This document shows positions 24,244-32,761 of a stretch of 64,000 nt of DNA, piece after piece (the first letter of the stretch is position 1; each line of letters begins with the position of its first letter). The position numbers and the translations under genes are program-made. Source of the stretch: Rugamonas violacea (lineage in GTDB: Bacteria; Pseudomonadota; Gammaproteobacteria; Burkholderiales; Burkholderiaceae_D). The stretch lies in assembly GCF_016461825.1 (NCBI RefSeq), contig NZ_JAEMNU010000134.1, positions 5,159-69,158 of the forward strand, in the 5' to 3' direction. The notes beneath the pieces were generated by a model. That model saw only the letters and a program-made list of their open reading frames with translations, had not been told where the DNA came from and did not search any database.

Positions 24244-26253
24244 CTAGGCTACGGCCAGCTGCTTTTTGGCGATCAGGTCGGCGTCGCATTTCGGGCAGAA
24301 CTTGTGGCTGCCGTTCAGATAGCCGTGCTTCGGACAGATCGAGAAAGTCGGCGTGATCGTGATGTAGGGCAGGCCGAAGCGGCTCAGCGCGCGCTTGACC
24401 AAGGTGCGGCAGGCGTCCGCGCTCGACAGCGCCTCGGTCATGTACAGGTGCAGCACGGTGCCGCCGGTGTACTTGCGCTGCAGCGCGTCCTGCTGTTCCA
24501 GCGCCTCGAAGGGGTCGTCGGTGTAGCCGACCGGCAGTTGCGAGGAGTTGGTGTAGTAAGGCATATCCTCGGTGCCGGCCTGTAGGATCTCCGGATAGCG
24601 CTTGCGGTCCTCCTTGGCGAAGCGGTAGGTGGTGCCCTCGGCCGGCGTCGCCTCCAGGTTGTACATATGGCCGGTCTCCTCCTGGAATTCGAGCATGCGG
24701 GCGCGCACGTGGTCGAGCAGGCGCAGGGCGAAGTCGCGGCCCCAGGTGCTGGTGATGTCGTGCTGGTCGCCGCTGAAATTGCGGATCATCTCGTTGATGC
24801 CGTTCACGCCCAAGGTGGAGAAGTGGTTGCGCAGCGTGCCCAGGTAGCGTTTCGTGTACGGGAACAGGCCGTTGTCCATATGCCGCTGGATCACCTTGCG
24901 CTTGATTTCCAGGCTCTGTTTGCCCAGCTCCATCAGACGGTCCAGCGCGGCCAGCAGGCCGTCCTCGTCGCCCTGGTATAGATGGCCGAGGCGGGCGCAG
25001 TTGATCGTCACCACGCCGAGCGATCCGGTCTGCTCGGCCGAGCCGAACAGGCCGTTGCCGCGCTTGAGCAGTTCGCGCAGATCGAGCTGCAGGCGGCAGC
25101 ACATCGAGCGGATCATGTTCGGCTTCAGCTCCGAGTTGATGAAGTTCTGGAAGTAGGGCAGGCCGTAGCGCGCCGTCATCTCGAACAGCAGCTCGGCGTT
25201 CGGGCTGTGCCAGGCGAAGTCCTCGGTGATGTTGTAGGTCGGGATGGGGAAGGTGAAGGCGCGGCCCTTGGCGTCGCCGGTCATCATGATCTCGATGTAG
25301 GCGCGGTTGATCATGTCCATCTCGTCTTGCAGCTCGCCGTAGCAGAAGGCCATCTCCTGGCCGGCGATCAGCGGCACCTGCTCGCGCAAGTCCTCCGGGC
25401 AGACCCAGTCGAAGGTCAGGTTGGTGAACGGCGTCTGGGTGCCCCAGCGCGACGGCACGTTGAGGTTGTAGATCAGCTCCTGGATGTACTGCTTGACGTC
25501 GGCGTAGCTCAGGCTGTCCTTGCGCACGTAGGGCGCCATGTAGGTGTCGAAGGAGCTGAAGGCCTGCGCGCCGGCCCACTCGTTTTGCAGCGTGCCGAGG
25601 AAGTTGACGATCTGGCCGATGGCGCTCGACATGTGCTTCGGCGGTCCCGATTCGACCTTGCCCGGCACGCCGTTCAGGCCCTCGTTGAGCAGGGTGCGCA
25701 GCGACCAGCCGGCGCAATAACCGGCCAGCATGTCGAGGTCGTGGATGTGCAGGTCGGCCTCGCGGTGGGCCTGGCCCACCTCGGGCGGATAGACGTGGTT
25801 GAGCCAGTAGTTGGCGATCACCTTGCCCGACACGTTGAGGATCAGGCCACCCAGCGAGTAGCCCTGGTTGGCGTTGGCGTTGACGCGCCAGTCCTGCTGG
25901 TTGAGGTATTCGTTGATCGAGGTTTCGACGTCGATCAACGACTTGCGGTCCTGCCGCAGCGCCTGGTGCTGCGAGCGGTAGATCACGTAGGCGCGCAGGG
26001 TCTTGCGGTAGCCGGCGTCGTACAGCACGTTCTCCACCAGGTCCTGCAACACCTCGACGCTGAGCATGCTGTGGTGGTCGATTGCGCTGCGTCGCAGCAC
26101 CACCGTTTGCGCCAGGTTGCCGGCCGTGTGGGCGTCGTATTCGCCGCTGGCCTCGCCGGCGCGTTGCAGCGCCGAGACGATCTTGGCGACGTCGAACGCC
26201 TGCGTGCTGCCGTCGCGTTTGATGATGTTGCTATGGAAATTAACTGCTGCCAC
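24244..26253 (-). CDS. nrdD: Anaerobic (class III) ribonucleoside-triphosphate reductase, large part, without glycyl-radical tail
   Basis: NrdD reduces NTPs to dNTPs anaerobically. The ~669-aa product has an N-terminal ATP-cone (KRDGSTQAFDVAKIVSALQR), the catalytic barrel (e.g. YCAGWSLRTLLNEGL, SAIGQIVNFLGTLQNEWAGA, NLNVPSRWGTQTPFTNLTFD) and the zinc site near the end (FSICPKHGYLNGSHKFCPKC). It stops with a TAG right after the zinc site, before the RVxGY loop, which is in the next ORF. I prefer GTG 26253, 5 nt after GAGGAG, to GTG 26259, which lies inside that site. A Dnr-like box is 93-106 bp upstream. Confidence 0.93.
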   Translation of the reverse strand: MAAVNFHSNIIKRDGSTQAFDVAKIVSALQRAGEASGEYDAHTAGNLAQTVVLRRSAIDHHSMLSVEVLQDLVENVLYDAGYRKTLRAYVIYRSQHQALRQDRKSLIDVETSINEYLNQQDWRVNANANQGYSLGGLILNVSGKVIANYWLNHVYPPEVGQAHREADLHIHDLDMLAGYCAGWSLRTLLNEGLNGVPGKVESGPPKHMSSAIGQIVNFLGTLQNEWAGAQAFSSFDTYMAPYVRKDSLSYADVKQYIQELIYNLNVPSRWGTQTPFTNLTFDWVCPEDLREQVPLIAGQEMAFCYGELQDEMDMINRAYIEIMMTGDAKGRAFTFPIPTYNITEDFAWHSPNAELLFEMTARYGLPYFQNFINSELKPNMIRSMCCRLQLDLRELLKRGNGLFGSAEQTGSLGVVTINCARLGHLYQGDEDGLLAALDRLMELGKQSLEIKRKVIQRHMDNGLFPYTKRYLGTLRNHFSTLGVNGINEMIRNFSGDQHDITSTWGRDFALRLLDHVRARMLEFQEETGHMYNLEATPAEGTTYRFAKEDRKRYPEILQAGTEDMPYYTNSSQLPVGYTDDPFEALEQQDALQRKYTGGTVLHLYMTEALSSADACRTLVKRALSRFGLPYITITPTFSICPKHGYLNGSHKFCPKCDADLIAKKQLAVA

Positions 26254-26345
26254 GATCACTCCTCGTCACTAGATGTAGTTGGTTTGAGTAGGTTAATCAC
26301 TAGCCATGGTATGGTCAACCAAAGTTGCGGCAATTTTCACAGTTC

Positions 26346-26359
26346 TTGATTCAAGTTAA
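26346..26359. promoter_or_regulatory. FNR/Dnr-like box upstream of nrdD
   Basis: TTGAT-TCAA-GTTAA has a perfect left half and a right half with one mismatch to GTCAA. It lies ~93 bp upstream of the nrdD start. The same 13-mer pattern CTTGATNNAAGTT recurs upstream of nirK and norB, which argues that it is functional. Confidence 0.6.
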
Positions 26360-26382
26360 TTCCATCGCCGCCCCGGCCCTTT

Positions 26383-26964
26383 TCAGAGCGTTTTGAGCGC
26401 CGCCAGCAGTTGTTTGAGGAAGAGCGGATCGGGCGTCACATCGAGCTTGCTGCTGGCCGTCTGCACGCTGCCGGCGCCGTCGAGCAGGGCGATGCGGGTG
26501 GTGTGGTTGATCTCGCCGCCGCCCAGCACGCGGTACTTGATGTTCAGCGCCGAGGCCAGCATGCGGGTCTGGCTCTCGTCCTTGGCGACGGCGATGCGGA
26601 ACTGGCGCGGGTCGAGTTTGTGGGTGCTCATCAGCTGGCCCAGCGAACCGGGCGTGTCGTGGAAGGGATCGAGGCTGACCATCAGCACAGTCAGTTTTTT
26701 TCCATTGGCGCCGAGCGCCGTCACGGTCTGCTTGAGGTTCTCGATGACGATCGGGCAGGCGGTGTTGCAGTCGCCGTAGAACATGGTGATCAGCAGCGGC
26801 TTGCCGGCCAGGTCGGCCAGGGTGAAGCGCTGGTTCTGCGTGTCGACCAGCGCGGTGTTGAGGCGGTACAGCGAATCGCCGGGCAGGGCGGCGGCGTGCA
26901 AGCAGTGCAGCGGAGCGACGGCGGCCGTGATGGCGGCGCATTGCAGGAAGGTGCGGCGTTTCAT
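26383..26964 (-). CDS. SCO1/SenC-type copper-thioredoxin protein
   Basis: This is a 193-aa exported protein: a twin-Arg-like start (MKRRTFLQC) and a hydrophobic signal to about residue 26, then a thioredoxin fold with the SCO copper motif CxxxCP (C66, C70 in GDCNTACPIV) and the distal His in GEINHTTRIALLD. SCO proteins deliver copper to, or keep reduced thiols in, copper oxidases. Here it overlaps nirV by 4 bp in the nirK operon, so copper maturation of NirK is the likely role. Confidence 0.88.
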   Translation of the reverse strand: MKRRTFLQCAAITAAVAPLHCLHAAALPGDSLYRLNTALVDTQNQRFTLADLAGKPLLITMFYGDCNTACPIVIENLKQTVTALGANGKKLTVLMVSLDPFHDTPGSLGQLMSTHKLDPRQFRIAVAKDESQTRMLASALNIKYRVLGGGEINHTTRIALLDGAGSVQTASSKLDVTPDPLFLKQLLAALKTL

Positions 26965-27854
26965 GGTGTGCTTTCTTGGGTGGTCGGGACGGCGTCGCGG
27001 GCGCAGCGGAAGCCGAGGTTGGCGCCGTCCTGGTTGCTTTCCATCGCGGCCAGCAGGGCCAGGCGCATCAGCACCGCGTAGTTGCGCCGGTCGGCCAGGG
27101 TGACGGCGGCGCCGCCGCAGTAGTCGAGCTGCTTCTGCTCGCCCTTGGCGCGGCTGTCGGCGTTGACGAACAGGCCGTTGTAGTCCTCCACCCATTCCCA
27201 CACCAGGCCGTGCATGTCTTCGATGGCGTAGTAGTTGGGCGTGCCCTGGCCGATGGCGCCGGGCGGCGTGTTGCCGGGCCGGGAGTACCAGTTGAGGATG
27301 CGCGCCAGCCAGGCCGGATCGTCGCGCGCGTCGGCGCGGCTGTCGTCGGCGGCGCCGGCGAATTCCCACTCGTGCCAGCGCGGCAGGCGCGCCTGTTCGC
27401 TGGCGCAGTAGGCCTGCGCGGCGTACCAGCTGACGTTGATGACCGGGGCGGCGTCGGCCAGCGGCGCCGGCGCGTCGTCGCCGCCCCAGCCGCGTAGATA
27501 GGTGGGGCTGGCGAACAGCGCGGCCACCTGGCCACGGCGCCACTCGGGATGCTGTTGGATGAAGTCGCGGAACTCGGCGTTGCTGACCGGCCGCGTGCGC
27601 AGCTGGAAGGGCGCCACCAGCGCCGGCGCGTCGACGCCGTCGCCCGGCAGCACGCTGCGCAGCGAACCGCCGGGCACGGGGCGGTAGTCGGCGCCCATGC
27701 CGGCGCGGGCGGCCGCCAGCGCCGGCGCCGCGTTCTGGATATTGAGCGGAGCGCCGTCGGCGCAGAGGGCACTGGCGGCGCTGCCGGCATACAGCAGGCC
27801 GACCAGGGCCGTCCGTGCCGCCAGTGTGGCGCGGCGAGGCAGGCCCGGGCCCAT
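26961..27854 (-). CDS. nirV: NirV-like formylglycine-generating-enzyme-fold protein
   Basis: The 297-aa protein has a signal peptide and an FGE-sulfatase/SUMF1-type fold: VPGGSLRSVLP, RTRPVSNAEFRDFI, PVINVSWYAAQAYCASEQAR, LPRWHEWEFAGAAD and the C-terminal NLGFRCAR. FGE-fold proteins encoded directly after nirK are called NirV; their function is not settled. Its ATG shares one base with the nirK TAA (TAATG), so the two are coupled. Confidence 0.88.
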   Translation of the reverse strand: MGPGLPRRATLAARTALVGLLYAGSAASALCADGAPLNIQNAAPALAAARAGMGADYRPVPGGSLRSVLPGDGVDAPALVAPFQLRTRPVSNAEFRDFIQQHPEWRRGQVAALFASPTYLRGWGGDDAPAPLADAAPVINVSWYAAQAYCASEQARLPRWHEWEFAGAADDSRADARDDPAWLARILNWYSRPGNTPPGAIGQGTPNYYAIEDMHGLVWEWVEDYNGLFVNADSRAKGEQKQLDYCGGAAVTLADRRNYAVLMRLALLAAMESNQDGANLGFRCARDAVPTTQESTP

Positions 27855-29281
27855 TACTTGGTCAAGCGCATATCGCGCACCTGGGCCGGCGTCAGCAAGG
27901 CCTTGCCCTTGTTGAAGTCCGTGCTGACGTAGTTGATGACGGCGGCGACGTCGTCATCGCTCAGTTCCTGCGGCGGCATCACGCCGCTGTAGTGTTCACC
28001 GTTGACCACCAGTTCGCCGCTGCGGCCGTTGATGACGATGTGCGCCATCTCATACGGACGTTGTTGGAAGAAGTCGGAATTGGCCAGCGGCGGGAAGACC
28101 CCGGCGACACCTTTGCCGTCGGGCTGGTGGCAGGCGGCGCAGGTGGACTCGTAGACTTCCTTGCCGCGCACCTTCTGCGCCGGTGTGGTGGCCACGGCGG
28201 GGGCGGCGGCGGGTTTGGCGGCCGGCTTGGCGCCCGGCGCCGCCGGCAGCGGGGTCTTGACGCCTTTGCCGTAGATGGCGAAATTGTCCGGACCGCTGAC
28301 CGACAGCAGGCCGATGGCGCCTTTGTTGAAGGCCCGCGTCAACGAGTGGTCGACGATGGTCAGGTTGCCCGGCACGCGCGGGGTGAACTCGACGATGGTC
28401 GAGCCGCCGGCCGGCACCATGGTGGTCTGCACGTTTTCCTGGAAGTGCTTGCCGCCCTCGGTGTAGACCTTGTCGAAGATCGCACCGATGATGTGGAAGC
28501 TCGACGTGGTGTTGGGGCCGCCGACGCCGAAGTACATGCGCACCGATTCGTTGGTCTTGGCGGTCAGCGACTTGGCGCCGGTCAGCGCGCCGTCGGCGCC
28601 GTTGAACAGCACGTAGGTCGGCTTCTCGTCGATGGCTTTTTGCATGTCGAAGGCTTGCAGGCCGGGCGCGCGGTAGGCGCCGGTGGTGTAGAAATCGCCC
28701 TGCATGACGTAGTATTCCTTGTCGACCGGGGTCATGCCTTCCTTCGGCTCGACCAGGATCATGCCGTACATGCCGTTGGCGACGTGCATGCCGACCGGCG
28801 CGGTGGCGCAGTGGTAGACGTACAGGCCGGGGGCCAGCGCCTTGAAGGTGAAGCTGGCTTCGTTGCCCGGCGCGATCAGGGTCTGGCTGGCGCCGCCGCC
28901 CGGGCCGGTCACGGCGTGCAGGTCGATATTGTGCGGCAGCTTGTTGTTTGGCAGGTTCAGCAGATGCAGTTCGACGGTGTCGCCCTCGCGCACGCGGATC
29001 ATCTTGCCCGGCACGGTGCCGCCGAAGGTCCAGAAGGTGTAGCTGGTGCCCGGCGCGATTTCGCGCTCGATTTCCTCGACGGTCAGGTTGACCACGACGT
29101 GGGCGGCGGTCTTGCGGGTGATGCGCGGCGGCAGCGATGGCGGCGCCACCAGCTCCTGCACCACCACGGGCAAGCCGTCCGACGCGGGTGCGGCGACTGG
29201 CGCGCTGCCGACCGGCGACATGCAGAGGGCGGCAGTGACGCCGGCAAGCCAGGAGGCGGCAAGTTTGTAGTTCTTTTTCAT
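27854..29281 (-). CDS. nirK: Copper nitrite reductase NirK with C-terminal cytochrome c domain
   Basis: NirK reduces nitrite to NO in the periplasm. The 475-aa protein has a signal peptide (ending near SPVGSAPVAA), two cupredoxin domains with type 1/type 2 Cu ligands (NNKLPHNIDLHAV; YVYHCATAPVGMHVANGMYG; SSFHIIGAIFD), an Ala/Pro linker and a fused cytochrome c domain with CAACH at residues 381-385 and a Met ligand near VMPPQELSDD. The fusion makes it a self-supplying electron acceptor. I chose ATG 29281 (AAGGTGAATCAG upstream); the 29323 start adds residues ahead of the signal peptide. Confidence 0.95.
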   Translation of the reverse strand: MKKNYKLAASWLAGVTAALCMSPVGSAPVAAPASDGLPVVVQELVAPPSLPPRITRKTAAHVVVNLTVEEIEREIAPGTSYTFWTFGGTVPGKMIRVREGDTVELHLLNLPNNKLPHNIDLHAVTGPGGGASQTLIAPGNEASFTFKALAPGLYVYHCATAPVGMHVANGMYGMILVEPKEGMTPVDKEYYVMQGDFYTTGAYRAPGLQAFDMQKAIDEKPTYVLFNGADGALTGAKSLTAKTNESVRMYFGVGGPNTTSSFHIIGAIFDKVYTEGGKHFQENVQTTMVPAGGSTIVEFTPRVPGNLTIVDHSLTRAFNKGAIGLLSVSGPDNFAIYGKGVKTPLPAAPGAKPAAKPAAAPAVATTPAQKVRGKEVYESTCAACHQPDGKGVAGVFPPLANSDFFQQRPYEMAHIVINGRSGELVVNGEHYSGVMPPQELSDDDVAAVINYVSTDFNKGKALLTPAQVRDMRLTK

Positions 29282-29368
29282 CTGATTCACCTTGTTTTTT
29301 ATTAGGGTCATGACATCGCTCAAATCTTGATGTCCTAACCATGCTATGCGTAGGGACGAACACTTTCC

Positions 29369-29382
29369 TTGATGTAAGTTGT
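29369..29382. promoter_or_regulatory. Possible FNR/Dnr half-site upstream of nirK
   Basis: TTGAT-GTAA-GTTGT has a perfect left half but a poor right half. It is called because the extended pattern CTTGATNNAAGTT is shared exactly with the sites upstream of nrdD and norB. It lies ~88 bp upstream of the nirK start. Confidence 0.4.
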
Positions 29383-29543
29383 GTATTTGCCTAAGTAAAG
29401 CAGGGAATCGGGCACGCTTGATCTGGAACTGGACAAAGCTTGTCCAATGTCAATTCGGTCTTCTTGCATTTGTAGGCATGCCAAGGTCTGGCGATGCTCG
29501 GTACCTTGCGGCTACAATGAGTTTCGATAAAGAAAAGGTAACT

Positions 29544-30707
29544 ATGCAACCATCACGCGTGCCGTCCACCAAGCGAAGTGCCTCATGGGCTCGGCATATC
29601 GGTTTCTTGCTGCTGATACCGCTGACATCGATATTTTTGTCCGGCTGCGCCTCTCCCAAGCGGACTGATTTGAGCTCAAAGAACCTGCACGAGACACTAA
29701 AAATTCTTGCGGAAACACACCATGTCTGCGCTGTGTCGCTTGCTGTCATCAAGGACCGAAAACTTGATTCGATTGATTCCGCGACCGGCTGCCCGCCAGC
29801 TCCATCGCCGAATCCAGACAGCGTTTTTCAAGCGGCATCTCTTAGCAAACCGGTCTTTGCCTATGCGGTGTTGAAGTTGGTGGCGCAAGGAAAATTGGAG
29901 CTTGATGCGCCCGTAATGAAGTATTTGCCGCAAGGGTATCGACACCAATTCGATCCTTTGAAAGCGGAGCCTTCCGATCTGGTGAGCGATCCCCGACTTG
30001 CGGCGATCACCGTTCGGATGGTTCTGAACCACACATCCGGATTGCCGAATTGGGCCTCCGGGCCACTGAATTTCGATTCGACTCCCGGAGAAAAATGGAA
30101 TTATTCAGGGGAAGGCTACGTGTTGCTGCAGCGCGCCGTGGAGGCGGTCACCGGCCAGCCACTGGATCAATTCATGCGCTCGCAGGTATTCAAGCCCTTG
30201 GCCATGGACCACAGTGATTACGTATGGAACGAAGGAATCGCGCAAAACCTTCTGCCTGGAACCAAGGCGAATGGGACGCCGAGGACGACAATGGCGCTGA
30301 AAAACCCGATTGCCGCTTTTTCCCTCCACACCACGGCGGCGGATTATGGAAAATTTCTCGTCAAGCTGCTAAACGATGACGATGTGGTCAAACAGTTGAT
30401 CGCATCACCTGTCTCTGTTGATCCAAGCCTCGGTCTCAGTTGGGGCTTGGGTTGGGGAATGGAGCGCGATCAGGACGATTCCTATCTTTGGCAGTGGGGC
30501 AACAATACCGGTTACCGCGCATTCGTCATGGCATCTGTTCGAACGGGAGACGGCTTTGTGATGCTGACCAACAGTGAAAATGGATTGGAACTGGCGGAAC
30601 CAATCGCACAAAAGATCCTACCGGGCGAACACAAGCTTTTTCAGTCTTCCATACTGGGCAAGGACATCACGAATTTGCTCTGCAATAGATTGCGTTTGTG
30701 CCTTTGA
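29544..30707 (+). CDS. Serine hydrolase, class C beta-lactamase/esterase-like lipoprotein
   Basis: The 387-aa protein has a lipoprotein signal (LTSIFLSGC, Cys ~31) and a beta-lactamase-like fold: SLSK (SxxK active site) around residue 99, NHTSGLPNWAS and the YSGEGY (YxN-like) loop. It could be a D-aminopeptidase, esterase or weak beta-lactamase; substrate is not predictable. ATG 29544 has AAAAGG 6 nt upstream. Base composition is clearly lower in G+C than the nirK operon, and the gene borders a region of mobile-element debris, so it may be acquired. Confidence 0.85.
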   Translation: MQPSRVPSTKRSASWARHIGFLLLIPLTSIFLSGCASPKRTDLSSKNLHETLKILAETHHVCAVSLAVIKDRKLDSIDSATGCPPAPSPNPDSVFQAASLSKPVFAYAVLKLVAQGKLELDAPVMKYLPQGYRHQFDPLKAEPSDLVSDPRLAAITVRMVLNHTSGLPNWASGPLNFDSTPGEKWNYSGEGYVLLQRAVEAVTGQPLDQFMRSQVFKPLAMDHSDYVWNEGIAQNLLPGTKANGTPRTTMALKNPIAAFSLHTTAADYGKFLVKLLNDDDVVKQLIASPVSVDPSLGLSWGLGWGMERDQDDSYLWQWGNNTGYRAFVMASVRTGDGFVMLTNSENGLELAEPIAQKILPGEHKLFQSSILGKDITNLLCNRLRLCL

Positions 30708-30754
30708 CTACTATCCACACAGGATCGTCATCATCAAATTTATCGGCACCCACG

Positions 30755-30890
30755 GGGCGCCTGAATCGGGTTTATGAAATTCTAAGCGGCGCCCATCCGC
30801 TAACGTTGGCGATGATCCGGCGCCTGCACGAAGGGCTGGGCATTCCGGGCGAGTTGCTGATCCAACCGGGCCGGCGTGGACTTGAAGCTT
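30755..30890 (+). pseudogene. C-terminal remnant of a HigA/XRE-type antitoxin
   Basis: The frame encodes LNRVYEILSGAHPLTLAMIRRLHEGLGIPGELLI, which matches the C-terminal half of HigA-type antitoxins (usually NRVSEVLNGKRPLTLAMIRRLHEGLGIPAE). The N-terminal part and any toxin gene are missing. It lies directly upstream of the sirB-derived repeat and is one of several fragments marking a recombination junction. Confidence 0.7.
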
Positions 30891-30906
30891 TCTCGCAACC
30901 CGTCGG

Positions 30907-31155
30907 TGCGCAGAGTTTGGCGGATGGTCCGGCGGAAGGCTAGAACGGCAGCGCTTGCTTGCTGACGGCGACGATGTAGCCGAAACAGGCGAGGGCGGCG
31001 GCGAAGGCGGTGGCGCGCACGGCGCGGGTCTTGCCGCGCTTGAGGGCGATGGTGCCCAGCACGATGTAGAGCAGCAGGGCGACCACCTTGGCGCTCAGCC
31101 AGCCCTGCGCCAGCGGATACTGCGCGCTCGTCACCGCCAGGGTGACGGCGCTGGC
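30907..31155. repeat. Direct repeat copy 1, duplicated 3' end of sirB
   Basis: These ~249 bp are nearly identical to 32762-33017, differing by a 6-bp deletion (GGCGAC) and a few substitutions. The homology starts at TGCGCAGA, upstream of the sirB stop in plus orientation, and ends abruptly in sirB coding sequence at CGCTGGC. The two copies are in the same orientation and enclose the hcp-effector-immunity cassette. Confidence 0.92.
30940..31155 (-). pseudogene. Truncated sirB (3' fragment)
   Basis: The frame encodes the last ~70 residues of the SirB2-type membrane protein (ASAVTLAVTSAQYPLAQGWL onward, ending SKQALPF) but lacks the N-terminal half found in the complete gene at 32795-33172. Upstream of the break the sequence changes to IstB-like DNA. 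Confidence 0.85.
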
Positions 31156-31220
31156 TATCGCCGACGCCATCCTCGACCGAATCATGCAGCGCAACCACCG
31201 CTTCACGCTGACCGGCGACT
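31151..31220 (+). pseudogene. IS21-type IstB C-terminal remnant
   Basis: In the plus frame the sequence reads AIADAILDRIMQRNHRFTLT followed by GD, which matches the C-terminal end of IS21-family IstB ATPases (usually ADAILDRLVHNAHRI.LKGES). Only ~23 codons remain. It joins directly onto the truncated sirB copy, identifying an IS21-like element in the history of this junction. Confidence 0.6.
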
Positions 31221-31238
31221 GCGGCTGCACTTGGACCG

Positions 31239-31619
31239 CTAACAAATCGACCCGTTGGTGCTCTTGCCGGTTGGTACGTCGAGACCGAAATAGCACGAAT
31301 ATCCATCGTCCTTGGTGTAGGTGCAGGAGAGATCGCCCCTGTTCCGTTCCCTGTAGCCCGCAGCGTCGCTGCAAGACATCTTTGCGTCAGGACCGATTTG
31401 ATTGAACAGATCTTTCGCAAGCGGCCCCTTGAACATGAATGCCACCTTTCTATCTTTGCTCGTGGGAGGAATTGCTTCGGATAGGGTGCCACCATACACT
31501 TGGTAGTCTCCTTTGAGCGGCTTTGGCGTGCCGTCCCAGGCCGGCGGAACTTTCTCGGCTGCCTGCGCCAGCGAATACAAGCCCAGCACGGCGGCAATGA
31601 ACACCATGCGCGTGCTCAT
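31239..31619 (-). CDS. Probable periplasmic immunity protein for the adjacent endopeptidase-like effector
   Basis: The 126-aa protein has a signal peptide (MSTRMVFIAAVLGLYSLAQA, cleavage after AQA) and a small Cys-containing domain (MSCSDAAGYR, DLSCTYTKDD, GYSCYFGLD). Its ATG overlaps the effector stop (ATGA). Export to the periplasm, small size and coupling to a peptidoglycan-hydrolase-like gene are the standard features of T6SS immunity proteins. I do not recognise a named family. The immunity call is an inference. Confidence 0.7.
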   Translation of the reverse strand: MSTRMVFIAAVLGLYSLAQAAEKVPPAWDGTPKPLKGDYQVYGGTLSEAIPPTSKDRKVAFMFKGPLAKDLFNQIGPDAKMSCSDAAGYRERNRGDLSCTYTKDDGYSCYFGLDVPTGKSTNGSIC

Positions 31620-32146
31620 GATGCCAACCGTGCCCAGAGTTCAACATGGAAGTGGTCGTCGTGGCGCAGTTGACTCGTCACGCGGCTGCCCAGCGCTCCC
31701 TGTATATTGGGGTCGTTGAAGTAGACGAGCTTCACCCATGGATGTTCCACGAACAGGCAGATGAGCCAAAGCGTGGCCTCGAAGTCGTACACGGCGGTGT
31801 CTCGATACGAACAGCGCGCGTCCTGGCCGGTCATCATGTCCTTGCGAACTGGGCGACAGTCCATCTCGATGCCCTTTTGGTGGGACTTGTGACTGTCGTA
31901 CTGCTTCCCCCCGTCAATGCTGATGTTCCCGATCCCGAACTTGCGATTGCAGATGGCCTGCCAGTCACGCTCAATCTGGAAGATTAGGGTGAGCAGCTTG
32001 GGGTGCGCGTACTGGGCCAGGCGCCCCGTTCCCGGCACGTAGTGCAGGTTCCCGTACACGTAATAGCCGGCGTCTTCTGGCGCTTGCGGCAACATATAGT
32101 AGCCGCGGGAATCCTTCGGCTGAATTGGCACTCCGGTGGCATCCAT
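31616..32146 (-). CDS. Putative T6SS effector, MepA/LAS-type peptidoglycan endopeptidase
   Basis: The 176-aa protein has the LAS metallopeptidase signature: H89-x6-D96 (HKSHQKGIEMD) and H165-x-H167 (RHDDHFHVEL), with the ISIDGGKQYD strand before it, as in penicillin-insensitive murein endopeptidases. It has no signal peptide, consistent with delivery by a secretion machine rather than by Sec. It lies 9 bp downstream of an Hcp-family gene and overlaps a periplasmic small-protein gene, which gives an Hcp-effector-immunity cassette. Confidence 0.82.
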   Translation of the reverse strand: MDATGVPIQPKDSRGYYMLPQAPEDAGYYVYGNLHYVPGTGRLAQYAHPKLLTLIFQIERDWQAICNRKFGIGNISIDGGKQYDSHKSHQKGIEMDCRPVRKDMMTGQDARCSYRDTAVYDFEATLWLICLFVEHPWVKLVYFNDPNIQGALGSRVTSQLRHDDHFHVELWARLAS

Positions 32147-32155
32147 GACCGCCCC

Positions 32156-32650
32156 CTAAGCGCAGCACTTTTTGGCGTTCAGATCCCATCCGCCGGCAGT
32201 GCTACCGCTACTGCCTCCGGCGATCTTCTGCTGCGTGTACGTCCACTTCACCTTGGAGAAGCACAACCCGAACTCGTCGAGGAGCAGGCCGCCGTCGCGC
32301 ATCAGCTGGTCCATGTGGGATAGCAGAACGTTTTCCAGTTCGACCTGGTAATACTTCACCGGCTTGCCGTCGCCATCGGCCCGCATGAATTCCAACCTGG
32401 CCTTCGGAATCGTTTTGCCCATAGAGCAGTGCTGCATCAGGATCGGCGAGGCGAGATCCGCAAGCTTGGTAAGCGACAGGGAGCGATGCTCGGAGTGACC
32501 TGTCGTGTGGCCGCCGCCGGTGGACATGCTGCTGCTTTTGGGCTGCGTTACACCCAGGTGTGCCGAGGTTATTTCGATCCATCCCAGGTGCGCCGAGTCG
32601 GCCGACTCGCCCTTGATGCCGTCAATTTGTAGATATGCGTCGATTGCCAT
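32156..32650 (-). CDS. hcp: Second Hcp-family protein (cassette-encoded)
   Basis: The 164-aa protein matches the Hcp family: MAIDAYLQIDGIKGESADSA at the N-terminus, VELENVLLSHMDQL in the middle and FGLCFSKVKWTYTQQK at the C-terminus. ATG 32650 follows GGAGACATC. It is quite different from the Hcp at 2977 and probably acts as tube subunit and carrier for the downstream endopeptidase. Composition is less G+C-rich than the main T6SS locus. Confidence 0.9.
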   Translation of the reverse strand: MAIDAYLQIDGIKGESADSAHLGWIEITSAHLGVTQPKSSSMSTGGGHTTGHSEHRSLSLTKLADLASPILMQHCSMGKTIPKARLEFMRADGDGKPVKYYQVELENVLLSHMDQLMRDGGLLLDEFGLCFSKVKWTYTQQKIAGGSSGSTAGGWDLNAKKCCA

Positions 32651-32761
32651 GATGTCTCCGAATAATTGAGGGAACGTCCAGGCATTGTTGTCCACCCCCC
32701 GCATGGACGGATTGGGCGGTGTCAACCGGCGTGTAACTTGGGAAGGTTTGTTGGTCGATGC

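Noticed and set aside
30940-31374. Minus-strand ORF of 144 codons at the truncated sirB as an intact gene
   Set aside because: Only the C-terminal half matches SirB; the N-terminal part reads antisense through the istB remnant and into the immunity gene.
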